Shown here: positions 58,332 through 63,819 of the stretch, in pieces
Numbering within the stretch: the first letter of the stretch is position 1
Layout: every line of letters begins with the position of its first letter
DNA from: a virus
Reading direction: 5' to 3' (one strand)
Virus record (IMG/VR): IMGVR_UViG_3300047444_000783
Location: 45,587 to 109,586 of that record
DNA: 64,000 nt
The notes under the pieces: model-generated
What the model was told of the DNA's origin: nothing
Seen by the model: the letters and a program-made list of their open reading frames with translations, nothing else
Database searches by the model: none
Position numbers and translations under genes: made by a program

Positions 58332-58419
58332 ACGGACGGCGCGATTCGAACGCGCAGCGCGACCATTACGGTCAACCGGTTTTGGAGACCGGTGCTTTCA
58401 ACCATTCAGCCACGTCCGT
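58332..58419 (-). tRNA. class II tRNA with tryptophan anticodon (CCA)
   Basis: An 88-base tRNA with acceptor ACGGACG / CGTCCGT, discriminator G73, serine-like D-arm (GCT/AGC) and a long variable arm (stem GACC/GGTC). The anticodon arm CCGGTCTCCAAAACCGG has loop CTCCAAA, so the anticodon is CCA (Trp). That 17-base arm equals the E. coli tRNA-Trp arm as I remember it. Trp tRNAs are normally class I. Charging by SerRS or TrpRS cannot be decided. Confidence 0.8.
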
Positions 58420-58424
58420 AAAGT

Positions 58425-58496
58425 ACCCTCGGCACGACTTGAACGCGCAACCCTGCCGGTAGAAACGGCTCGCTCTTTCCGTTGAGCTACGAGGGC
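58425..58496 (-). tRNA. tRNA-Arg (anticodon TCT)
   Basis: Anticodon loop TTTCTAC, acceptor stem GCCCTCG / CGAGGGT with terminal G-U, T-loop TTCAAGT. Confidence 0.88.
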
Positions 58497-58501
58497 AAAG
58501 T

Positions 58502-58573
58502 AGACCTCCCGAGAGTCGAACTCGGCGCCTCCGCATTGCAAGTGCGGCGCTCTCCCAGATGAGCTAGAGGCCC
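58502..58573 (-). tRNA. tRNA-Ala (anticodon TGC)
   Basis: Anticodon loop CTTGCAA on CCGCA/TGCGG, T-loop TTCGACT. The acceptor stem contains two G-U pairs; which one serves as the alanine identity pair was not resolved. Confidence 0.9.
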
Positions 58574-58581
58574 AGACAAGT

Positions 58582-58652
58582 AGGGATGTGGAGAATCGAA
58601 CTCCAGAAAGCCGGTGCCCAAGACCGGAGCCATACCACTTGGCGACATCCCT
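58582..58652 (-). tRNA. tRNA-Pro (anticodon TGG)
   Basis: Anticodon loop CTTGGGC on CCGGT/ACCGG, acceptor stem AGGGATG / CATCCCT, T-loop TTCGATT. First gene of the small tRNA operon. Confidence 0.92.
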
Positions 58653-58656
58653 AAAG

Positions 58657-58684
58657 CAAAAAAAAGACCAGCGGTTTCCGCTGG
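58657..58684 (-). terminator. intrinsic terminator or attenuator at the 5' end of the second tRNA operon
   Basis: A perfect 7-bp stem (CCAGCGG / CCGCTGG, loop AAA) is followed on the minus strand by TCTTTTTTTT. It ends 4 bases before tRNA-Pro, the same arrangement as at 57284. Confidence 0.88.
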
Positions 58685-58799
58685 CCTGGGCGATCGTTTT
58701 GTAGGGGCAGCCTACATAACGCCTCCCTGGCTAACGGTCGGCCACGGTCTCGCGGCTGCCGCTGGTACTGTCTGAGTGGAGAATGATGTGAACATGTCG
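58685..58799 (-). ncRNA. structured leader or small RNA ahead of the second tRNA operon
   Basis: Between the promoter at 58833 and the terminator at 58657 the minus strand can pair GGCAGCC with GGCTGCC across about 40 bases, or form GTAGG/CCTAC. There is no open frame. Same promoter-leader-terminator-tRNA layout as the main operon. Confidence 0.4.
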
Positions 58800-58805
58800 G
58801 ATCTG

Positions 58806-58833
58806 ATTATCCATAAGTGGAGAGGAAGTGCAA
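58806..58833 (-). promoter_or_regulatory. promoter of the second tRNA leader
   Basis: TTGCAC (58833-58828), 16-base spacer, GATAAT (58811-58806), preceded by TATG and followed by CAGA. It shares spacing and the -10 context with the promoter at 57510-57537. Confidence 0.45.
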
Positions 58834-58835
58834 GC

Positions 58836-58875
58836 CAAAAGCAAACGGCGACCCGGGTTTCCCCGGATCGCCGTT
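58836..58875 (-). terminator. intrinsic terminator of the tRNA-fMet unit
   Basis: An 8-bp stem AACGGCGA / TCGCCGTT extended by CCGGG pairs with one mismatch, then TTTGCTTTTGG on the minus strand. It ends the transcript of the initiator tRNA. Confidence 0.75.
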
Positions 58876-58910
58876 CCCAGTCGACTGTTTACTCTAGCGT
58901 GGTTTTAAAT

Positions 58911-58982
58911 TGCGGCGGCGTTAATTGAAAACGCTATCTTCTGGTTATGAGCCAGACGGGCTACCGGCACCCTCCAGCCGCG
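58911..58982 (-). tRNA. initiator tRNA-fMet (anticodon CAT)
   Basis: On the minus strand the 5' half GGTAGCCCGTCTGGCTCATA matches the layout of bacterial tRNA-fMet (GGTAGCTCGTCGGGCTCATA). C1-A72 is unpaired; T-stem GCGTT/AACGC is perfect with loop TTCAATT. The anticodon stem TCTGG/CCAGA keeps two of the three G-C pairs. Pair 7-66 is mismatched. It has its own promoter and terminator. Confidence 0.75.
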
Positions 58983-58988
58983 ATTAAA

Positions 58989-59017
58989 AATTTAACATCA
59001 AGTGTTCCGGCTGTCAA
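58989..59017 (-). promoter_or_regulatory. sigma70-type promoter of tRNA-fMet
   Basis: TTGACA (59017-59012), 17-base spacer, TAAATT (58994-58989). The -35 box lies in the end of the upstream gene. The predicted RNA start (about 58982) coincides with the 5' end of tRNA-fMet. Confidence 0.6.
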
Positions 59018-59219
59018 CAGTCGGAATGATAGTCACCGCTCCAGCCTTGTCGTACGAAAGCCGCAGAAGGCGGTAAGGTTCATCGCGGCGCCCATCATTA
59101 CCCTCAAAGCAGTACAGACACCACAACTCGTAGCGCTTATTCCCGTCGATCACCTGATGGAAGATTTCCTTCGGATGAATCGCGTAATGCGCGCCGCACT
59201 GAGGACAGAAGAAATTCAT
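58998..59219 (-). CDS. small zinc-finger protein
   Basis: A 73 aa protein (MNFFCPQCGAHYAIHPKEIF, then YELWCLYCFEGNDGR) with two C-x2-C pairs. It overlaps the next upstream gene by 4 bases. Its end contains the promoter of tRNA-fMet. Function unknown. Confidence 0.65.
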   Translation of the reverse strand: MNFFCPQCGAHYAIHPKEIFHQVIDGNKRYELWCLYCFEGNDGRRDEPYRLLRLSYDKAGAVTIIPTVDSRNT

Positions 59220-59437
59220 CGATCGTGCTTGTCATGCCAGTCGAGGTTAGCCGGCTGTGGCGACGAACTACAGAGCGTCATCACGGATCCTGGACCAGTC
59301 GGCCCTGTTATCATCGGCTGTCCGTATTTACATTCACTGCAGATAAATTGATCTCCCTCACGAAAGAGATGGATAGTCTTCGTATGGCATTTCGGACATC
59401 TAGTTGCGTTGTCTTTACGCCTCTTGCCTCTTTTCAC
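59216..59437 (-). CDS. small zinc-ribbon protein
   Basis: A 73 aa protein from GTG 59435-59437, overlapping the stop of the HNH gene as GTGA. NATRCPKCHTKTIHLF and QFICSECKYGQPM form a four-Cys ribbon. The N-terminus is basic (KRGKRRKD). The longer upstream frame is the HNH shadow. Confidence 0.65.
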   Translation of the reverse strand: MKRGKRRKDNATRCPKCHTKTIHLFREGDQFICSECKYGQPMITGPTGPGSVMTLCSSSPQPANLDWHDKHDR

Positions 59438-59808
59438 CGCGGCAACCTCGCGGGATCCAACTCGCCAGAACGTACCTGATCGAGCGACGCCCAGCGCGCG
59501 CGCAGCCCGTCGACCGACAGATCGTCCTCGTCCTCGAGCAACAACGGCCCCTTCTTGTGATTGCAATTCCAGCAGGCGAGGACGGTATTCAGGATCGTCC
59601 GGCGCCCGCCGTGCACGAGCGGGACAACTTCATCGATCGTCGCCTGGTCGAACTTCAAGAGTTTCCCGCAGTACCGGCACATCCCGTTGTCGCGGCGATA
59701 CAGCCGCTGCTTCAGCCGGCGCTGACTCGTCCGCGGTCGCCGAGTGCCCTTAACCTGGCGCTCGAACGCCCAGAGTTCTAAGACTGCGTTAGTGAAAAAT
59801 CCAAACAT
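59434..59808 (-). CDS. HNH endonuclease
   Basis: A 124 aa protein from ATG 59806-59808, with GGAG 5 bases upstream. RDNGMCRYCGKLL, then ATIDEVVPLVHGG and LACWNCNHKKG, are the zinc-bracketed HNH core, though the usual DH before VxP is DE here. It could be a free-standing homing endonuclease or a packaging-linked nicking enzyme. It is far from the terminase, so homing or host-DNA cleavage is more likely. Confidence 0.8.
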   Translation of the reverse strand: MFGFFTNAVLELWAFERQVKGTRRPRTSQRRLKQRLYRRDNGMCRYCGKLLKFDQATIDEVVPLVHGGRRTILNTVLACWNCNHKKGPLLLEDEDDLSVDGLRARWASLDQVRSGELDPARLPR

Positions 59809-60320
59809 GCCAACTCCGATATCTCGCGAACCAGTTTGCCGCGGCCAGTAGGGAAGGGTCTCATCATCGCCTGAGTGACCGCCGGCTGATCGTTGTACCT
59901 TGCGGGGTGCATGTAATGCTTCGCATCCCAGTTTGCCCGGGAAATCCAGCAACGGACCTCAACCCCTCGAGGGCCGACGATCGTCAGAGCACCGTAGTCC
60001 GCCTTCAGCGTCGATTCAGGTTTGAGGCCGAAGTACCCAGTCCAATACTTCGTTCCCTTAACCTCCCAGTGTAGGCCGGTCGGTCCAACGATATCCCATC
60101 CTGGATCCGGTACCTTCTTCCCGTTGTAGCGATCTTCCAGCCAGACGCCACCAAGGAATTGCCAGGCAGCCCATTCCCCGCGGACACCCTCTTGGTTCAC
60201 CTGGAGATTCGTGCGAGACTTATCTTTCTTCATACTGTTTTCTTCAGTATGCGACTGGTCGCGTAGGAATGCGCGGCGGTCCAGATACTCCAACCATTCC
60301 GGCGTGTATTCGTAGAACAT
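59778..60320 (-). CDS. PD-(D/E)XK nuclease-like protein
   Basis: A 180 aa protein. GVRGEWAAWQFLGGVW, then PDPGWDI (71-77) and HWEVKGTKYW (84-93), match the restriction-endonuclease fold: Asp76, Glu86 and Lys88 would be the metal and catalytic residues. It overlaps the HNH gene by 31 bases. The start is uncertain; an in-frame ATG at residue 30 is an alternative. Confidence 0.6.
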   Translation of the reverse strand: MFYEYTPEWLEYLDRRAFLRDQSHTEENSMKKDKSRTNLQVNQEGVRGEWAAWQFLGGVWLEDRYNGKKVPDPGWDIVGPTGLHWEVKGTKYWTGYFGLKPESTLKADYGALTIVGPRGVEVRCWISRANWDAKHYMHPARYNDQPAVTQAMMRPFPTGRGKLVREISELACLDFSLTQS

Positions 60321-60341
60321 GACTACGCTGTAGCCGCGCGC

Positions 60342-60734
60342 TCAGAACGGCATCCGGGTTGGAAGTTCGACAATCCACGCCCATGCCCGTCGGTACCACC
60401 GGGACTCCCGGCGGCGAGTTCGCTCGTTCAGGTCGGCGATCAGGCGATCCAGGTCTCCCTGCATGGCCCTCTGTGTGGCGCGTTGCTCTTTAGCTACCGC
60501 GGTTGCATGTGCGGACAGCGCGAGCATCTTCCCCTCCAGCCCGACAACGATCGTGGCCATCCGGCCATTCTGCGCGTTGATGAACTGCATCAGGTCGTCG
60601 CGTACGAAGATGATTCGCTCGCCCAGCGCAATCCCATCATCGGCCGCGCTCGTGCTGCCCTTGCGCGCTTCCCAGTCGAGCGGGACCTTCGATGCGACTA
60701 CTTCCTCTTTCGTCTTTTTTTTCCGTTCAGCCAT
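60342..60734 (-). CDS. hypothetical protein with coiled coil
   Basis: A 130 aa protein. ATG 60732-60734 overlaps the upstream stop (TGATG). The C-terminal half is a long helix (RATQRAMQGDLDRLIADLNE) ending in a Trp/Arg-rich amphipathic tail (ESRWYRRAWAWIVELPTRM) that may touch the membrane. No family recognised. Confidence 0.6.
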   Translation of the reverse strand: MAERKKKTKEEVVASKVPLDWEARKGSTSAADDGIALGERIIFVRDDLMQFINAQNGRMATIVVGLEGKMLALSAHATAVAKEQRATQRAMQGDLDRLIADLNERTRRRESRWYRRAWAWIVELPTRMPF

Positions 60735-61081
60735 CACTTTACCTCGTATTCAGTTTCTGCCGCGTACCGGTCATGGAAATACGATCCGACTTTCCCTAGA
60801 TCGATCCGCTTCGAGCCGGCCGAGGAGCAGCAGGCGCAGCCGACCATACCGGAATCTTTCTCGGTCGCCCAGCAGCACGACGGTAACGGTTCGTCCTCGT
60901 GCTTACAAAACTCCTCGTCCGAGTGCCAGTGCAGGCAGGTGTAGCCATGGCCATTGCCTGGCTGGTTCCCACACCAGTTTGCGCTTCCCTCTTTGGACGT
61001 GCAGTACTTCGGGGCGCGATAGCCAGCGGCCGGGCCGACGACGACGAGTGCAATCCAGGCGAGGAAGAGCAGTCGTCTCAT
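60734..61081 (-). CDS. small secreted cysteine-rich protein
   Basis: A 115 aa protein with a clear Sec signal peptide (MRRLLFLAWIALVVVGPAAG, cleaved about residue 20). The mature part has nine cysteines (KYC, NWC, YTC, EFC, SCC, GCACC), suggesting a disulfide-bonded fold, and many His/Trp (CLHWHSDEEFC). Exported phage proteins of this kind could act in the periplasm, for example in superinfection exclusion or host envelope change. No family recognised. Confidence 0.7.
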   Translation of the reverse strand: MRRLLFLAWIALVVVGPAAGYRAPKYCTSKEGSANWCGNQPGNGHGYTCLHWHSDEEFCKHEDEPLPSCCWATEKDSGMVGCACCSSAGSKRIDLGKVGSYFHDRYAAETEYEVK

Positions 61082-61455
61082 GATGTAATTCCTCCATCAA
61101 GTAAGTCACGTCTTCGGACGTATGAACCAAGGTATGGGTAGTTAACCAGGTAACCAGTTCGCCAATTCATACGCCGCCACTCCGCAAGCCATTCGGCTGT
61201 CGCGCGATGTAGTGAGTGCAGGCTGACAAAGCATGGCCCATCGGAATGCTCCTTCTCCACGTGCTCGATCATACCGCGCAGACTCATCGTCTTGTATCTC
61301 CAGTCGCCGCGGAGGTACGGAATCAATACGTTTGTTTTCAGAATTCCAGGGTCCTGATTAAACTTATACTGGCAGAGTCGGCAGACGAGGGTCACGCGCG
61401 ACGTATAGAAGGCTGCAACTCCGTCCGGTTCCTGATACTGGAACCAACGCTTCAC
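61078..61455 (-). CDS. hypothetical protein with zinc-finger-like motif
   Basis: A 125 aa protein. LVCRLCQYKF followed about 35 residues later by HVEKEHSDG could form a C2H2 zinc site. The rest is rich in Trp, Tyr and Arg. It overlaps both neighbours by 4 bases. Confidence 0.6.
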   Translation of the reverse strand: MKRWFQYQEPDGVAAFYTSRVTLVCRLCQYKFNQDPGILKTNVLIPYLRGDWRYKTMSLRGMIEHVEKEHSDGPCFVSLHSLHRATAEWLAEWRRMNWRTGYLVNYPYLGSYVRRRDLLDGGITS

Positions 61456-61697
61456 GAGACGCTCCCGCGATTCTCAACCAACGCCCAGATCTGGCGGATC
61501 GTCGGGTCGTCACCCAGGTCGTGCCACTCCTCATCCGAGATCTCCGTCTTACTCGCTTCCTCGAGCGCGAGTACCAACTCGACAAAGTCCAGGCTGTCGG
61601 CGCCGAGGTCGCTATCCAAACGCAGGTCGAGGCTGGCCGGTAGTTCGTCCAGACCGAGCGTGTTCTGCACGACGGCAAGAAAATTTGCGTATTCCAT
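61452..61697 (-). CDS. acpP: acyl carrier protein
   Basis: An 81 aa acidic four-helix protein. DSDLGADSLDFVELVLALEE holds the phosphopantetheine attachment Ser35 in the canonical DSL motif, followed by the recognition helix. Length and charge fit a free-standing ACP (usually 75-85 aa). It could redirect host fatty-acid or acyl-transfer reactions, or donate an acyl group to a surface glycan. A stable hairpin and a promoter-like sequence lie directly upstream. Confidence 0.88.
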   Translation of the reverse strand: MEYANFLAVVQNTLGLDELPASLDLRLDSDLGADSLDFVELVLALEEASKTEISDEEWHDLGDDPTIRQIWALVENRGSVS

Positions 61698-61703
61698 CAG
61701 ACC

Positions 61704-61741
61704 CCCGCGCGCATTTTCTAACCAAACGCGCGGGAGGTCAA
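61704..61741 (-). promoter_or_regulatory. promoter-like sequence and RBS-covering hairpin of the ACP gene
   Basis: On the minus strand TTGACC (61741-61736), 17-base spacer and GAAAAT (61718-61713). An 8-bp inverted repeat CCCGCGCG / CGCGCGGG (61704-61711 and 61727-61734) overlaps the GGGGG binding site, so in a longer transcript it could block ribosomes. Confidence 0.4.
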
Positions 61742-61760
61742 GTTTATTTAAGGATTTAAA

Positions 61761-62090
61761 CTAGAGAGAAGCGGCGACCCATGGGCAAGTAGGGGCGTGT
61801 TCACGGTTGTTCAACTGGCGTGTTCCGGTCCCGCAGAATTGGCAGACCCAGAGCGTGTACTTGTCGTCGTGGTCAACCTCGAGGCCCGTCCATGGTTCGA
61901 CCTCCCGGACGATCGAACGCCAGTAGGCCTCGGCCACAATAACGCGCGCGATCGCGCAGTTTCGGCAGTTACAGTGAGGATGATCAACCGGCAGCCCGTT
62001 CTCAACATTAGCCAGTCGTGTCATCTCAGCAAGCAACACATCCACGCCCTTACGATCTTCCTTCAGTAGTGGTTTCAGAATTCTATCCAT
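61761..62090 (-). CDS. zinc-binding hypothetical protein
   Basis: A 109 aa protein with two metal-binding clusters: HPHCNCRNCAI and LWVCQFCGTGTRQL...CPW. The binding site AGGAGG lies 4 bases before the ATG. No family recognised. Confidence 0.6.
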   Translation of the reverse strand: MDRILKPLLKEDRKGVDVLLAEMTRLANVENGLPVDHPHCNCRNCAIARVIVAEAYWRSIVREVEPWTGLEVDHDDKYTLWVCQFCGTGTRQLNNREHAPTCPWVAASL

Positions 62091-62098
62091 TGGTCCTC

Positions 62099-62305
62099 CT
62101 ATAATTTAAAAAACCAGAGAGTCAGGACAACCAGCGCCGCTGGGACGATTATCATAAGAGGGATCGCGATCGGGATTCGCCACCAACCGCCGGCGTCCGC
62201 ACACCAGTCGATCATCCAACTATCCCAGAAAAAGATGGCGACACCGTCCGCCGCGCAGGCGACTACCATCTTCAGAGCGTGCGGGATTGTTAGAACGTCA
62301 GCCAT
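62099..62305 (-). CDS. small membrane protein
   Basis: A 68 aa protein with two hydrophobic helices (about residues 14-28 and 44-66, IPIAIPLMIIVPAALVVLTL) separated by a Trp-rich loop (DSWMIDWCADAGGWW). The ATG follows GAGGAGG, which lies inside the end of the upstream gene. Holin-like size, but no lysis neighbours. Confidence 0.6.
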   Translation of the reverse strand: MADVLTIPHALKMVVACAADGVAIFFWDSWMIDWCADAGGWWRIPIAIPLMIIVPAALVVLTLWFFKL

Positions 62306-63003
62306 TCATCCTCCTCTGGATCGTCATGTTTTTCAACCCCGTGATCGGTCTCGCCATCTGCCGGGCACGCCTCGGGCGCGCGCGTCTCGGGAACCACACT
62401 CTCGCTCTCTCGGGGAGCAAGCGCGGGTGCCGCAGGTTCGCTGCAGGGACACCAGTCCGACCCGACGTGCATGACACGCCCACACTTCGGACATACTTTA
62501 TTTACCGTCGGCGGTCCGGACCGACGCTCCGCCTCCGCTCGAGCGCGCCCATCCAGTTGCTCCCGGTCGGCCGCCGGCCGCGGACCCATCTCCGGTTCAT
62601 AATTGACCGCCCGCAAAATCTTATGCCAGGTATCCTCCCGCATCATAATCGACCGGTCCTCGCTCTCGATCAACCGGATCTGCTTCGACGTACAGCAACA
62701 CCACTTCGCCATCTTCAAGACCGACCACTCATTCGACAGCCGGTAATTCCGTACGATCGCCCGCGGTCCAGGCGCCGGACTCGCGAACTTCCAGGTCTTC
62801 TCTCCCAACTCCGATTTCAGCGCCGATATGTGCGCCTGCATCAACGCGCGCTCCCGTCCGATCGCCCGGCGATAGCGCTCAACCCGCTTCTCAAACCGAT
62901 CCCGCTCGATCAATTCCTGCAACTCCCGCGCCGCACGCGCCCGCTCTTTTCGCTCGCGCGCCGCCTCTTGCCGCTGCTCCAGCGTGTATTTTGCTCTCGA
63001 CAT
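62290..63003 (-). CDS. HTH regulator with coiled coil and zinc ribbon
   Basis: A 237 aa protein. ATG 63001-63003 is chosen because GGAGG lies 6 bases upstream. Residues 5-70 form a charged coiled coil (QRQEAARERKERARAARELQ). Residues about 95-140 look like an HTH (LSNEWSVLKMAKWCCCTSKQ, IRLIESEDRSIMM). Near residue 180 KVCPKCGRVMHVGSDWCPCS is a zinc ribbon, and the tail is acidic. A palindrome upstream suggests autoregulation. Confidence 0.62.
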   Translation of the reverse strand: MSRAKYTLEQRQEAARERKERARAARELQELIERDRFEKRVERYRRAIGRERALMQAHISALKSELGEKTWKFASPAPGPRAIVRNYRLSNEWSVLKMAKWCCCTSKQIRLIESEDRSIMMREDTWHKILRAVNYEPEMGPRPAADREQLDGRARAEAERRSGPPTVNKVCPKCGRVMHVGSDWCPCSEPAAPALAPRESESVVPETRAPEACPADGETDHGVEKHDDPEEDEWLTF

Positions 63004-63019
63004 CGTCACCCTCCAGTTA

Positions 63020-63037
63020 TCTGGTAAGGCTACCAGA
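63020..63037. promoter_or_regulatory. palindromic operator candidate
   Basis: TCTGGTA-AGGC-TACCAGA, 7-bp arms with a 4-base spacer, 17 bases upstream of the HTH gene start. A TTGACA lies just beyond at 63049-63054, but no good -10 is spaced to it. Confidence 0.5.
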
Positions 63038-63176
63038 AGATAATAATCTGTCAATATTTAACTCCTAAGAGCACCTGTTTGGCGAAGCGTAGAGGCGTAA
63101 TTTTCAAGAGTTTCCTAACTTAGCGCTATACGCGGGGGCGGGCGTGCGCGCGCTCAGGTCGCGTGCGCTCCCTATA

Positions 63177-63225
63177 CTCCCCTCTATATATATACTCACG
63201 TATATATATATTGTATTAAGGGGAG
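63177..63225. repeat. large AT-rich inverted repeat
   Basis: CTCCCCT (63177-63183) pairs with AGGGGAG (63219-63225), and inside them TATATATATA (63185-63194) with TATATATATA (63201-63210). The element can extrude as a cruciform and melts easily. Confidence 0.7.
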
Positions 63226-63697
63226 ATAGGTCCAAGCCATTAGTAGGGAAGGTGTTAACCGGAGACGGAGGAGCGATTGTATGGTGCGCTACTCAGTGAT
63301 GCTTGTAAGTCGTTGATTCTTGGTAAAAGCGCTGAAAATTTTGAAAATTTTGATAGCTAGCGTTTTTGGGGTTTGAACCCCGGATCCAGGATGGGACTCC
63401 CAGTCCAGCTACGGAATTGAGATGCCGGCGCACACCAGGCCCATGACCTGGACGTCGATCGAGCTGGCGCGGCGGCTCTCGATCCTCGAGCGTTCGAGCG
63501 GACCGAGATCGGTCGGTCGATCGGGCATCACATATAAGAATGAAGAGAACCCCGGTCGGATGACGTCCCGGGGAATCAATGTGACATCCTGGGGAATCAT
63601 TGGGGAAAGAATAGGTGCGCACAAAACCGTTTGGCAATCGGCTGGAGACCGCGCCAACAAAGGCTTTGCTATCAACACGCGGTATTCAACAAGATAG

Positions 63698-63727
63698 ATG
63701 CTCACAAAACGACCGTTATGTGAGCAT
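63698..63727. repeat. inverted repeat, operator-like
   Basis: ATGCTCAC (63698-63705) and GTGAGCAT (63720-63727), 14-base spacer, about 90 bases before the last plus-strand frame. A second palindrome GTGACA-AAAAG-TGTCAC lies at 63777-63793. Confidence 0.5.
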
Positions 63728-63819
63728 ACTCTCATTTGTCTACAAGACGCTGTGACCGTTGACGTTGCGGCCGGACGTGACAAAAAGTGTCACTTGGATA
63801 AGGAAAACGAATACATAGA

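Larger units (their letters stand above)
63055..63819. other. gene-poor right-end region
   Basis: About 765 bases in which the open frames on both strands lack ribosome binding sites and protein-like composition. It holds a GC-rich tract (63131-63170), a large AT palindrome (63177-63225), the doubled GAAAATTTT (63333-63352), two near-copies of TGACxTCCxGGGGAATCA (about 63559-63602), an 8-bp inverted repeat (63698-63727) and a GTGACA/TGTCAC palindrome. It could include an origin, terminus or early control region. Confidence 0.5.

Noticed and set aside
58947-59351. 134-codon plus-strand frame
   Set aside because: Antisense to tRNA-fMet and two zinc-ribbon genes that have clear motifs and coupled starts.
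63049-63054. TTGACA upstream of the HTH gene as a promoter
   Set aside because: No acceptable -10 sequence at 16-18 bases; kept only as a remark with the palindrome.
63361-63440. tRNA-like element with GGGGTTCAAACCCC
   Set aside because: The T-arm-like hairpin has a six-base loop and no pairing acceptor stem or clear anticodon stem can be drawn.
63293-63783. Minus-strand frames of 114 and 124 codons and a plus-strand frame of 91 codons at the right end
   Set aside because: No binding sites, no conserved motif, and they overlap each other over short repeats.
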